Both the position numbers and the translations under genes were made by a program. This document shows positions 39,271-48,439 of a stretch of 64,000 bases of DNA, one piece after another (the first letter of the stretch is position 1; each line of letters opens with the position of its first letter). Location: NCBI GenBank assembly GCA_045107005.1, contig JBGCFP010000036.1:1-64000 (forward strand), in the 5' to 3' direction. The DNA is from JBCCMA01 sp045107005 (GTDB lineage: Bacteria > Pseudomonadota > Gammaproteobacteria > Steroidobacterales > JBCCMA01). The notes under the pieces are model-generated. The model was not told where the DNA came from and did no database searches. It was given only the letters and a program-made list of their open reading frames with translations.

Positions 39271-40662
39271 CTAGCGCGGCAATGGTTTAAAGCGAACCGG
39301 TTTTAATCCAGGGTTGGACGGCTCGTCCGGATTGTCCTTGAGCGTGATTGTGGCGCTGTTGGAGACGTCGGTGATATGCCGTTCAAGCCGGTCGAGCAGC
39401 GCACAGCGGCCGCAGCGCTTGGCGAACGTGATGCCCTGGCGATAGTAGTCCACCGCTTGCACAGCCTGATCCTGTTCCTTGTACGCATTGCCGAGCAGTT
39501 CGTGGGCGACCGCGCTTTGATGCCAGGCGTCGTGCCGCTGTGCGATCTCCAGTGCGTCACTGAGTAGTTTCGCCATTTTGCCGTAGGCACCGGCGTCGAA
39601 ATACTGACGCGCCAGTTGCTGGTAGTCGTCGATCTTGTGCAAATCGGCCAAGGCATCAATCTGGAGCTGGCGAATTTCCACCTGCAGTCGGTTCGCGTCT
39701 TCCACATCGCCGCGCGTTTGATACGCGGCGGTGACTTGCCCCAGTTGATTGAGCGCACCGTCGAACACGGTCAGATCACTGTCCAGCACCAAGGCGTCGC
39801 GCGCGGCATCCTCGGCACTTCGCAATCGACCTAATTCCTTGAGCACAAGGGACAGCGACAGAGCGGTGTGCGCCCGCGCAACGTGCTCAGTGGTTTCGCG
39901 CTGCAGTGCGTAAGCGTCCACCAAATGCCGATGTGCACCATCGAGCTCACCGCGCTCGTGCTCGAGCTGGGCCAGCGCAAACAGATGCCGTGCTTGATCT
40001 GAGGGTCGTCCCTCGCGTCTGGCTTCGACGATTCGACGTTCCAGGGAGGCTTGCGCGTCGGTCAGCGTCAGGCGAGGCTGGTCCGGTGCAAAGTCCTCGA
40101 CGGTGAGTGCGCCCAGCATCTCGAAACCGCGTTTCTTGTCGCGCTTGAGCACGGTGCTATCGCCAGATCCGGGATAGTGCTCGGTGAGCGCCGTAATGTT
40201 CACTTGATGCGTAACGATAAGAATATTCAAATCAAGCGGTTGGCGTCGAATCCATCGGATCAGGTCGGTATTTTGCCGCAGACCTTTTTCAGGGCTGTTA
40301 TAAAAGGAGTTGGCGGATCGCAGTGGCGTGACTTCGCTAATGCCCAGCAACCGGGCCGTCTCGAGACAACGGCACCACTGGCTCGAGAACACCACCAGGT
40401 TTTTTACCTGCCGCTCGCGCAGCGCGGTCCCGATGGCTTGAGCCTGGGCACGGCCGGCGTCCGACAGATTGCGTTGCGTTGCGCAATCGTTGAGCGCGAA
40501 ATGCGCAGGATCACCGGTACCGGGCGCTAACGCGTGGCGCATCAGCAGCACGTGCCCCGGGCGCTCAAGTGCGCTCCACAGCGCATCATCGGCCGCCGTT
40601 GCCAGTGGCATGGAAAACAAGCTGGCGAACAGCCAGACACTGGCGAAACCTGCTCTTAACAT
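39271..40662 (-). CDS. Exported histidine phosphatase fused to TPR repeats
   Basis: Starting at MLRAGF (40662) the protein has 463 residues and a signal peptide (SVWLFASLFSMPLATAAD). Residues about 30-190 form a histidine-phosphatase domain: LLMRHALAPG contains the RH catalytic motif, followed by RNLSDAGRAQAQAIG, FSSQWCRCLETARLL and LIVTHQVNITAL with the second His. Residues about 210-430 are tetratricopeptide repeats (ARHLFALAQLEHERGELDGAHRHLVDAYALQ; HELLGNAYKEQDQAVQAVDYYRQGITFAK). A phosphatase of the SixA/PhoE type joined to TPRs in one periplasmic protein is unusual. Substrate unknown. It is divergent from the sensor kinase gene across about 210 bp, in which I see no clear regulatory site. 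Confidence 0.82.
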   Translation of the reverse strand: MLRAGFASVWLFASLFSMPLATAADDALWSALERPGHVLLMRHALAPGTGDPAHFALNDCATQRNLSDAGRAQAQAIGTALRERQVKNLVVFSSQWCRCLETARLLGISEVTPLRSANSFYNSPEKGLRQNTDLIRWIRRQPLDLNILIVTHQVNITALTEHYPGSGDSTVLKRDKKRGFEMLGALTVEDFAPDQPRLTLTDAQASLERRIVEARREGRPSDQARHLFALAQLEHERGELDGAHRHLVDAYALQRETTEHVARAHTALSLSLVLKELGRLRSAEDAARDALVLDSDLTVFDGALNQLGQVTAAYQTRGDVEDANRLQVEIRQLQIDALADLHKIDDYQQLARQYFDAGAYGKMAKLLSDALEIAQRHDAWHQSAVAHELLGNAYKEQDQAVQAVDYYRQGITFAKRCGRCALLDRLERHITDVSNSATITLKDNPDEPSNPGLKPVRFKPLPR

Positions 40663-40874
40663 AAACCGGTAACCTGCTGCGGGGGTTGCGACCGTATATG
40701 AACCCAATGACATCGCTCGAGCGCAAAGCACCAGTGTAAGCAATTGTGTCCTGTCATGTTCGCCAAATGTCTGTCGCTATACTGTTACGACCGCTGCCAA
40801 CAGCAGCGCGCGCGGTGGACGCCAGCCTTACGGAGCACGTAGGCTGGTCAGTGCGCGAATGCCGAATTCGGTAA

Positions 40875-43316
40875 ATGGATGGACCCATGGATGGATCAAA
40901 GGTAGTGCGAAAGGGCCAGTCTGACGACAAATTTGTCGCGGAAATGCGCGAACGCGTGCAGCTGCTGGAAATGGCAGAGTCTTTGGCCGCCGTTGGCCAC
41001 TGGCAGATTGATCTGCGGGCGGGCAAGTTGTTCTGGTCGGACGAGATTTATCGCATTCACGGCCTGAGCCCGGAGACGTACACGCCAGACATCAGCTCTG
41101 CGATCGATTTTTATCACCCCGACGACGCGCCGCGCGTGGCAGCGCTGGTCGACAGCGCTATTTCCGACAAGCGACCGTTCGAATTCGACGTTCGCCTGTT
41201 GCGACCAGACGGTGCCATTCGCCACGTGCGATCGCGCGGTCGCATCACGTTGTCCGACAGTGGCGAGGTCGAAACGGTGTTCGGCGTATTCCAGGACATC
41301 ACCGATACGCTAGAGACCAAAGAAGCCCTTGAGGAAAGTCAGTTGCGCTTTGATCTCGCGGTGCGCGGATCGAACGCTGGGCTGTGGTATTGGCAAATTC
41401 AGACCGGCGAGCTGTTTTGGTCGCCGCGCTGCATGGAAGTGGTCGGTCTGGATCCCGTCCAGTACAAGCCGACTTTTGAGGATTTCGAAGATCGCATCCA
41501 TCCCCAAGACAAAGAGGCTGTTGCTGCTGCTCTGAACGCGCATCTTGAACACCGCGTTCCCTATGACGTTGAATTCCGCCAGCGGCGCACTGACCATACC
41601 TACGTGTGGATACACTCACGCGGTCAGGCCGAGTGGGATCAATCGGGCAAGCCGGTGCGGATGGCCGGATCGGTTGAAGAAATTGACGTGCGTAAACGCC
41701 ACGAGTCATTCCGCGAGGCGGTCTATGCGGCACTGACCACGTCCAACGTGCATGTCGACGACAAGATTTCGCAAATGCTGCAGCTTGGCTGCGACTACCT
41801 GAACCTGGATAAAGGCACCATTTGTCGGCACAGCGACGGGCGCATCAGCAGTGAATACGAGTCCGGGGATGACAACGAACAGAACGAGCTGGAAAACGTG
41901 GCCGTTCGTTTCACGCCCTATGTCATCGAAGCCGATGCGCTGACGACGCACAGTGACTTGACGCCGGATCAACGCGCGACGGCCGGACAGAAAAAACACG
42001 GTGGGGGTCGGGTTCATTACGTCGGCGCGCCGCTAACGGTAAACGGGCGGGTGTACGGTAGCGTTTCGTTTGCATCCAGATCGGTCGCCCGGCGCCAGTT
42101 TGCTTCGTACGAAACCGCGTTTGTTCCAGTGCTGGTGCGCCTGCTCGCGTACGAGCTGTCACAACGTGAAACCCTGAGTAGAGCGATGTCGGCCAACCGT
42201 GATGTCGAAAGACAGCAGGCGGAGCTTGACCGCATCTTGAACATCGTTCCGGTCCGTATCTGGTACAAGGACAAGAACAACCGCATCCTGCGTCTGAACG
42301 AAAAAGCAGCCAAATCCATGAACATGACGGTGGCAGACGCAGAGGGCGCGGACACCTACGAGCTGTTCCCGGCGATGGCGCGCAAATACCATGAAGACGA
42401 TTTGCGCGTCATTGATTCGGGCGAAGCCGAATACGGCATTGTGGAGCAGTACACGCCGCGTGACGGACCGCGCGGCTGGATATCGACCGACAAGATTCCG
42501 TTTAACGATGACGAATCCGGCGAGCCACGCTTGCTGGTTGTGTCGCAGGATATTTCGCCCATGATGCGGGCGCAGCGCGATCTTGAGCGCCAGGCGCAGG
42601 AGCTGCGACAGACCAATCATGATCTGGATCACTTCGCTTACATTGCCTCCCACGATTTGCGCGCCCCGATGCGTGGCATTGACCAACTGGCCACGTGGAT
42701 CGAGGAGGATCTTGGTGATCGCCTGGACGATGACGTGCAGTCGAAACTGCGGCTCATGCGCAAGCGTGTGGGGCGCATGGACAAAATGCTCTCCGACATA
42801 CTGACGTTCGCCCGCGCCGGGAAGCGCGAGCATACCGATGAGGGTCTCGATGTGCGTCGAGTGTTACACGGTGTCGTCGAGTGGCTTGCACCGAACGAAG
42901 GAATCGATATCTCAATTGAAATCGATGCCCTCACGCTTCTGATGTCACGCACCCAGTTTGAGCAGCTTTTTCTGAACCTGATTGGCAACGCGATCGCGCA
43001 TCACGATCGAGCGGTCGGCACCATCACCGTAGAGGCGGAAGTGGATCCCAATCGCGTGGTGTTCATCGTGCGCGACGATGGACCCGGAATACCGGTAAAC
43101 TATCAGGAGAAAGTGTTTGAGATGTTTTCAACATTGAAGCGGCGTGATGAGCGTGAAGGCAGCGGCATTGGGTTGGCGGTGATACAACGTATCGCGCGCG
43201 CGCACGGGGGCTCAGTCACGTTGAATTCGCCGCTGACGGATCGCGGTACCGAGTTTCGCGTGTCTTTTCCGGCATCCATGGTCTCGAGTGACGTTAAGAT
43301 TGATTCAGTTTCGTAA
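40875..43316 (+). CDS. Soluble multi-PAS/GAF sensor histidine kinase
   Basis: 813 residues without membrane segments. In order: PAS with PAC (about 30-150: VGHWQIDLRAGKLFWSDEIYRIHGL), second PAS (about 155-275: AGLWYWQIQTGELFWSPRCMEVVGL), GAF (about 280-430), third PAS (about 445-565: IVPVRIWYKDKNNRILRLNEKA), HisKA with phospho-acceptor His in YIASHDLRAPMRGID, and ATPase with LFLNLIGNAIAHHD, VRDDGPGI and GSGIGLAVIQRI. The HisKA form (HDLRxPxR) and a small partner receiver fit phytochrome-like kinases with Rcp1-type regulators, although no chromophore Cys was identified in the GAF domain. It overlaps the response-regulator gene by 29 bp. The signal is unknown. Confidence 0.9.
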   Translation: MDGPMDGSKVVRKGQSDDKFVAEMRERVQLLEMAESLAAVGHWQIDLRAGKLFWSDEIYRIHGLSPETYTPDISSAIDFYHPDDAPRVAALVDSAISDKRPFEFDVRLLRPDGAIRHVRSRGRITLSDSGEVETVFGVFQDITDTLETKEALEESQLRFDLAVRGSNAGLWYWQIQTGELFWSPRCMEVVGLDPVQYKPTFEDFEDRIHPQDKEAVAAALNAHLEHRVPYDVEFRQRRTDHTYVWIHSRGQAEWDQSGKPVRMAGSVEEIDVRKRHESFREAVYAALTTSNVHVDDKISQMLQLGCDYLNLDKGTICRHSDGRISSEYESGDDNEQNELENVAVRFTPYVIEADALTTHSDLTPDQRATAGQKKHGGGRVHYVGAPLTVNGRVYGSVSFASRSVARRQFASYETAFVPVLVRLLAYELSQRETLSRAMSANRDVERQQAELDRILNIVPVRIWYKDKNNRILRLNEKAAKSMNMTVADAEGADTYELFPAMARKYHEDDLRVIDSGEAEYGIVEQYTPRDGPRGWISTDKIPFNDDESGEPRLLVVSQDISPMMRAQRDLERQAQELRQTNHDLDHFAYIASHDLRAPMRGIDQLATWIEEDLGDRLDDDVQSKLRLMRKRVGRMDKMLSDILTFARAGKREHTDEGLDVRRVLHGVVEWLAPNEGIDISIEIDALTLLMSRTQFEQLFLNLIGNAIAHHDRAVGTITVEAEVDPNRVVFIVRDDGPGIPVNYQEKVFEMFSTLKRRDEREGSGIGLAVIQRIARAHGGSVTLNSPLTDRGTEFRVSFPASMVSSDVKIDSVS

Positions 43317-43752
43317 CCAAACCCCCAGTCCGGTGTCACTGCTGGTCGTTGACGATGATGATGTCGACATCATGGCGATTCGCCGCGCGATGAAAAAACT
43401 GGGTTTGGAGAATCCGATACGAACGGCTCACACCGGAATTGAAGCGCTGGACGTTTTGCGAGGTGGGGAGCAAACGGAGCGAATTCCGTCGCCTTACATC
43501 ATCGTGCTCGACCTGAATATGCCAATGATGGACGGTATCGGCTTTCTCGATGAGTTGCGCAGCGATGAGGCGTTGCGAGAGAGCGTGGTTTTCGTGCTCT
43601 CTACGTCGGATTCCCAGGAAGACATGCATCGGGCATACCGTCGCAATGTGGCGGGATACATTGTCAAAGCAAGACGCGCCGATGCGTATACGGACGCGCT
43701 GCGCATGCTCGAGACCTTTTGCTCTGTGGTCGAGTTGCCGCACGCCGTCTAA
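43288..43752 (+). CDS. Stand-alone receiver (Rcp1-like) response regulator
   Basis: 154 residues from a GTG start that overlaps the kinase gene; a GTG at 43333 would give a shorter version starting just before the fold. The receiver has the acidic patch VVDDDDVD, the phospho-acceptor Asp in IIVLDLNMPMMDG, Ser/Thr in VLSTSDSQED and a Lys in GYIVKARR, where most receivers have Lys-Pro. No output domain is present, as in Rcp1/CheY-like partners of PAS/GAF kinases. It probably relays phosphate from the upstream kinase. Confidence 0.88.
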   Translation: MTLRLIQFRNQTPSPVSLLVVDDDDVDIMAIRRAMKKLGLENPIRTAHTGIEALDVLRGGEQTERIPSPYIIVLDLNMPMMDGIGFLDELRSDEALRESVVFVLSTSDSQEDMHRAYRRNVAGYIVKARRADAYTDALRMLETFCSVVELPHAV

Positions 43753-43855
43753 GCCCGCACGCCCGGCCGCACCGGGTCTGCAGCCAATTGTGGTGACGCA
43801 GCCCTGTCGCTGGCACAATCGTGGGCTGACATTGGTTTCCTGACGGGTTACTTCC

Positions 43856-45997
43856 ATGAATCGACTGATACTTGCCGCCGCCGCGCTGGCCGTGGCGGGC
43901 TGTGCTACGACCACGGTCCCTGTCTCCACGCAATCGCCGGCCCCGGCGCCGAGCCTCGATTCCGCGGATCCCTTCCTTTGGCTTGAGGATGTGACGGCGG
44001 AGCGTTCATTGACGTGGGTAAGGGAACAAAACGACCGCAGCCTTGCACGTCTGACCAAAAACGCCACGTTTAATGAGCTTTACGATGACGCACTGGCGAT
44101 TCTCGGTAGTGATGCGCGCATCCCTTACGGCAATATTCAGGCGGGCTTTGTTTACAATTTTTGGCAAGACACTGAACACGTCCGAGGTCTATGGCGGCGT
44201 GCGCCGTTGACCAGTTTCGTCGACGGCGCCCCGCAGTGGGAAGCGGTGCTAGACATCGACTTGCTGGCCAAAACGGAAAACCGCAATTGGGTGTTTGGCG
44301 GCGTCAGCTGTCTGCCCCCGGCGTACGAGCACTGCATGGTTGAACTTTCGGATGGGGGCACCGACGCGTCCATTCAGCGTGAGTTCTCAACACTGACGCG
44401 TGAGTTTGTCCGCGACGGATTCGCCCTGCCGAAGGCGAAGGGAAACGTGGCGTGGCTGGATGAGGATCGCTTGATTGTCGCCACGGATTTTGGTGCCGGC
44501 AGCATCAGCGAGAGCGGCTACCCGTTTGAGATTCGCCTGTGGCATCGCGGTCAGGCGCTGGATGCGGCACCGACGGTGTTCCGCGGTGAGTCGAGCGACG
44601 TCGCGGCGTTTCCAGCGGCACTGCGCGACGAGACCGCGGTGTGGCCGATGGTGATTCAAGCCCTTACGTTTTTCGAATACAAGATTCACGTGCAGCGTGA
44701 GGACGGGGCGACCATCACCTTGCCGCTGCCCAATCGAGTGAGTGTCGTTGGCAAAGTCAACGGTAAGATCATCGCGCATCTGAAAGAGCCCTGGGAGCAC
44801 AACGGTGCGCGCTACGCGACCGATGCGATCGTGGCGTTGACGCTTGACGAGGCGGGTGCGGTGACATCGCAACTCGTTTATGCGCCCGGTCAATCCGAAG
44901 CCCTTGAGCAAATTCGCGCTGGCAAGGATGACCTGTTTGTTGTCCTGCTTGACGACGTGATTGGTAAAGTGAAACGTCTGCGCGAAACCGCCAACGGGTG
45001 GACAACCACCGCACTGGATTTGCCGCCCAACGGTACCGTTTCGATTAGCAGCACGAACGGCAAGGGCAATGATCTTTTGGTCAGCTATGAAAGCATGACC
45101 GTGCCAGACAGCCTGTTTTATGTCGACGGGGCGGGAATGGTCGCTCAGGTCCAGTCATTGCCTGAGCTCTATGACGCTACCGACGTGGTGGTCGAGCAGC
45201 GGTTTGCAATGAGCCGCGACGGTACGCGAGTGCCTTATTTTGTCATGGGGCGCTCCGATGTACTCGCGCGCGGGAATGCGCCGACAATCCAGTACGGTTA
45301 CGGTGGCTTTGCGGCATCCATTTTGCCGACCTATTACGCCGATCCAGGGCGTCCTCAGCACGGTGCGCTGGCGGGTCGTCTGTGGGTGGCGCGCGGTGGT
45401 GTGATGGTGCTGTCCAACATTCGTGGTGGCGGCGAATACGGTTCAACGTGGCACAAGTCTGCGCTGAAGCAAAACCGCCAGCTGGCGTTTGACGACTTCT
45501 TTGCTGTCGGCACCGCGCTGGTGGCAACCGGGGTAACGACACCCGACAAACTGGGCGCGATCGGCCGTTCAAATGGCGGACTGTTGATGGGCGCGGCCAT
45601 GATTCAACGCCCGGATTTGTATGCCGCGATTGACTGCGGCGTGCCCCTGCTGGACATGTTGCGCTATCACAAGCTGTTAGCGGGCGCGAGCTGGATGGGG
45701 GAATACGGCAATCCGGATGTGCCGGAGGAGCGCGACTATATTAGCGCCTACTCGCCCTATCAGGCACTGCGGCGCGATACCGACTACCCGGACGTGCTGT
45801 TTTACACCTCGACCAAAGACGATCGCGTACACCCGGGCCACGCACGCAAAATGGCGGCAAAAATGGCGTCCTACGGTTACGACTTTCTCTATTACGAGAA
45901 CATCGAGGGCGGTCACGGTGGTACCGCGAATCAGGACCAGCTCGCGTACCGCACGGCACTTGAGTACATGTTTTTCGTGGAAACACTAATGAACTGA
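43856..45997 (+). CDS. Prolyl oligopeptidase-family (S9A) lipoprotein
   Basis: 713 residues with lipoprotein signal (LAVAGC). The N-terminal segment DPFLWLEDVTAERSLTWVREQND and the beta-propeller (about 100-430) are typical of S9A. The catalytic domain holds Ser in GAIGRSNGGLLMG, Asp in TSTKDDRVHPGH and His in IEGGHGG, so the triad is complete. YGYGGF and LSNIRGGGEYG are also conserved. The enzyme would cut short Pro-containing peptides in the periplasm or at the outer membrane. It is monocistronic and is followed by a strong terminator. Confidence 0.93.
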   Translation: MNRLILAAAALAVAGCATTTVPVSTQSPAPAPSLDSADPFLWLEDVTAERSLTWVREQNDRSLARLTKNATFNELYDDALAILGSDARIPYGNIQAGFVYNFWQDTEHVRGLWRRAPLTSFVDGAPQWEAVLDIDLLAKTENRNWVFGGVSCLPPAYEHCMVELSDGGTDASIQREFSTLTREFVRDGFALPKAKGNVAWLDEDRLIVATDFGAGSISESGYPFEIRLWHRGQALDAAPTVFRGESSDVAAFPAALRDETAVWPMVIQALTFFEYKIHVQREDGATITLPLPNRVSVVGKVNGKIIAHLKEPWEHNGARYATDAIVALTLDEAGAVTSQLVYAPGQSEALEQIRAGKDDLFVVLLDDVIGKVKRLRETANGWTTTALDLPPNGTVSISSTNGKGNDLLVSYESMTVPDSLFYVDGAGMVAQVQSLPELYDATDVVVEQRFAMSRDGTRVPYFVMGRSDVLARGNAPTIQYGYGGFAASILPTYYADPGRPQHGALAGRLWVARGGVMVLSNIRGGGEYGSTWHKSALKQNRQLAFDDFFAVGTALVATGVTTPDKLGAIGRSNGGLLMGAAMIQRPDLYAAIDCGVPLLDMLRYHKLLAGASWMGEYGNPDVPEERDYISAYSPYQALRRDTDYPDVLFYTSTKDDRVHPGHARKMAAKMASYGYDFLYYENIEGGHGGTANQDQLAYRTALEYMFFVETLMN

Positions 45998-46027
45998 CGG
46001 GGCGAGCGATCAGCAACCACTGGACGG

Positions 46028-46059
46028 TGCGGCGAAGGAGACTTCGCCGCATTTTTTTT
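46028..46059 (+). terminator. Rho-independent terminator of the S9 peptidase gene
   Basis: TGCGGCGAAG and CTTCGCCGCA form a perfect 10-bp stem with GAGA loop, followed by eight T residues, 30 bp after the stop codon. Confidence 0.95.
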
Positions 46060-46099
46060 GGACGCTCGAAAAAAGACTGGATGCTCGTTGATTCGTCCG

Positions 46100-46210
46100 G
46101 TAAGTTGCAGATATGGTGTTACTCGATATCACCGACGATATATGAAAGAAAAAACAATAAAATAGACCAAATATTTATATCGACTCTTATATTTCAATTA
46201 TTTATCATAT
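46100..46210. other. A+T-rich tract upstream of the DUF6502-like gene
   Basis: This stretch is dominated by A and T (runs such as GAAAGAAAAAACAATAAAAT and ATATTTATAT), unlike the rest of the window. Several -10-like hexamers are present but no clear operator. It abuts the ATG of the following gene, which lacks a Shine-Dalgarno. Confidence 0.6.
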
Positions 46211-47047
46211 ATGCAGAACAATACTGACAGTGTTGTCGTGAACGCGATCCGTCGCTTCCTGCCCAGTGTGATTCGCCTCGCACTGCGAGGTGGCATCAAC
46301 GGACGGCAGTTTGTCGATTTGGTGAAGGAGTCTTACGTCGATGTCGTCACGGAAGATTACGGTCGCTCGGGACGCCCCACCAACATCGCGCGCACGGCGC
46401 TGCTCACGGGCTTGTCGCGCAACGACGTGAAGCGGATCCGTGTTCGAGGTGATCTGAAAAATCCGTCACTTTCGTCAGACAAGAAACGCTACGGACTAGG
46501 GACTCTGCTTCGCGAATGGCACACCAACACAAGCTACCTGAATGCCGAGGGCGAGCCGATTGCGCTCAGCTTCGATGGCGAGGAGCCGTCTTTCTCCATG
46601 CTCGCGCGACGCTTTTTCAGCGACGTCCCGGCAACCACGACATTGCGGGAGCTGATTGAAACCGGTGCGGTACGCAAGGATGAGAATGACCGAATTGTGG
46701 CCCTGCGCGACTACTTTTTGCCAGCGCCCGGCAACGTGCAGAACACAGAGCGCATGGGCGGGCTCATTGCGGATTTCGTCGGCACCGTTAGTTACAACCT
46801 GCAGCGAAGTGAGCAGGAGCCGTCGCGTATCGAAATTCGCACGACGGAAGAGAATATTGCGTGCGAGCACGAGCCGGCATTTCGGCGCGTGCTGGAGCGA
46901 GAAGCGACGAAGTTTTATCGGCGCATTGAACGTTGGCTGAAAGACAAGAAAGAGTTTGAGACGTCGGACGACGAGGAAACGACGCGGCTAGGGTTTGGCG
47001 TGTATCAAATATCCGGTGGTGGCACCGAGGATACGCCAGACGATTAG
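46211..47047 (+). CDS. DUF6502-like protein, possible DNA-binding
   Basis: 278 residues, soluble. The N-terminal half has the pattern I associate with DUF6502: FLPSVIRLALRGGINGRQFVDLVKESYVDVVTEDYGRSGRPTNIARTALLTGLSRNDVKRIRV, which looks like a winged helix/helix-turn-helix with a conserved GRPTN-ARxAxLTGLSR core. The C-terminal half is charged and helical (FRRVLEREATKFYRRIERWLKDKKEF). No catalytic motif was seen. The start is the ATG at 46211 next to an A+T-rich tract without a Shine-Dalgarno. It lies 51 bp before the NE0113-like gene on the same strand, so the two may be co-expressed. Function unknown. Confidence 0.65.
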   Translation: MQNNTDSVVVNAIRRFLPSVIRLALRGGINGRQFVDLVKESYVDVVTEDYGRSGRPTNIARTALLTGLSRNDVKRIRVRGDLKNPSLSSDKKRYGLGTLLREWHTNTSYLNAEGEPIALSFDGEEPSFSMLARRFFSDVPATTTLRELIETGAVRKDENDRIVALRDYFLPAPGNVQNTERMGGLIADFVGTVSYNLQRSEQEPSRIEIRTTEENIACEHEPAFRRVLEREATKFYRRIERWLKDKKEFETSDDEETTRLGFGVYQISGGGTEDTPDD

Positions 47048-47098
47048 CTCGCCGGCACCCGCGACCGTAACGTGTTCGAACGATGGAGAGTTTCGAAA

Positions 47099-48292
47099 AT
47101 GGAGCATCAACGATTGCAGTCCGGGGACCGAACGTCTTCAACGCCAAAGAAAAACGTCCTGTTGTGCGTCGCGAGTGAGTGCCCGCAGGTCGTCACCCAA
47201 ACCATCTACGGCCTTGCTCACATGCCCCGGCCGTGGGTTCCCGATGAAGTCGTCGTTATTACCGGTCAGCGAGGCGCGCGGCGTATTGAGGCAAGCCTGG
47301 TCGGCGACGGGCATTTTCAGGGCGTGTTTGGCGAGTTGGCTCGTCGTTTGACCCTCAAGGTGCCCGTGGCAACGGCCCGGCTTTGTCTGGAAGTGATGAC
47401 CCGCTCGTGCAAGCCCAACGCGCCGCTCTACTCACTCGAAACCGTCCGCCACCGGCGGGACATTGGCAACTCTATCCTTAAAACCGTGCAGCGGATTACC
47501 GACGACGACGATACTCAGCTGTGGATTTCACTCGGGCCGGACCAAAATGTCGTCGCGAGTTTTCTTGCTGGTCACGCTTTGTCCCTGCTGGGTCGACCTC
47601 AGGATCGTCTGGTACAGGCTGTGGGCACGGACAGTGATCCGGGTATGGCGGCGTCCTATTACCCGTCGGCCGCGCACGGTGAAGGCGATCAGCCGGCGCG
47701 TATTTGCGACGTTCCGTTTGCCCGCATTGAAGGCTTGGCGTCCGTGCGCAATCTTGCGCGCCAGGTGGATTACTCAACCTTGTGTCACGGCCTCGATGGC
47801 AATGCGCATCTTCAGATAAGCAGTGTTTTCAGCGGGCTGCAGTTTCGCTTCTCGAATGCGTTCGATGTGCTGTGCGACAGTTCGCATCGACGGACGGAAC
47901 CGCGTTTTGAGCCACGCGCTGCTGCGCTTTACGCCTATTACGCAGAACGTGCGCGACGTGGTGCACCGTTTGTCACGGATGATCAAACGCTCGACGAGCC
48001 GGACGAGTTTTTGGCCCTCTACGAAGCCTGTCTGGTCGGTGGAGGGCGTAAATCGGAGTCGGACGGTAGTCGCGGTCTAACCCGCGAAGCGTTGCGCTCG
48101 GCACGCAGTCGCATTGGTCGCACGTTACAAGCGTTGGTGAAAAACGGCGCGAGCTTCGCGGCTTATCGCATCTACAGCCGGCGCAGTGAACGCTCCTACG
48201 GCTTGGGGCTGCAGCCCGAGCAAATTGCCTTTATCGATTGGGCCGGTGCCGATGCCTGGCAGACGTCTCCCTACGCCACGGTGCGATGTTGA
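47099..48292 (+). CDS. Orphan CRISPR-associated NE0113-family (ring-nuclease-like CARF) protein
   Basis: The ATG at 47099 after GGAGAG gives 397 residues. The beginning (VLLCVASECPQVVTQTIYGLAHMP...PDEVVVITGQRGARRIEASL) is the CARF-type Rossmann start of the Cas_NE0113/SSO2081-like family. GHALSLLGRPQDRL and the later PSAA...PARICDVPFARI are also family-like, and the C-terminal part carries ALYAYYAERARRGAPF and RSRIGRTLQALVKNGASFAAYRIYSRRSERSYGLGL, where family members have a winged-helix-like end. The expected GGRKT motif after the S-L strand is replaced by GPDQNVV (residues 146-152), so cyclic-oligoadenylate cleavage may be lost or altered. No cas genes or repeats lie nearby. Confidence 0.7.
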   Translation: MEHQRLQSGDRTSSTPKKNVLLCVASECPQVVTQTIYGLAHMPRPWVPDEVVVITGQRGARRIEASLVGDGHFQGVFGELARRLTLKVPVATARLCLEVMTRSCKPNAPLYSLETVRHRRDIGNSILKTVQRITDDDDTQLWISLGPDQNVVASFLAGHALSLLGRPQDRLVQAVGTDSDPGMAASYYPSAAHGEGDQPARICDVPFARIEGLASVRNLARQVDYSTLCHGLDGNAHLQISSVFSGLQFRFSNAFDVLCDSSHRRTEPRFEPRAAALYAYYAERARRGAPFVTDDQTLDEPDEFLALYEACLVGGGRKSESDGSRGLTREALRSARSRIGRTLQALVKNGASFAAYRIYSRRSERSYGLGLQPEQIAFIDWAGADAWQTSPYATVRC

Positions 48293-48332
48293 GTCGACCG
48301 GGCCCAACATGCTGGATGCTTGATTGCCCAAA

Positions 48333-48348
48333 TTCGCCAATTGGCGAA
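48333..48348. promoter_or_regulatory. Perfect 16-bp palindrome
   Basis: TTCGCCAATTGGCGAA is fully self-complementary and lies about 90 bp upstream of the small secreted protein gene. A second element, a 9-bp stem with 8-base loop (48387-48412), lies between it and the start codon. The first looks like an operator, the second like a leader hairpin. Confidence 0.5.
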
Positions 48349-48439
48349 ATTGAGTGGCAACGATTTGCCCTGTGCAAAGTGATGGTCGAGCGCGCAACGC
48401 AACGCGCGCTCGCAAAATCACTTCGCAAAGGAAACGCAA

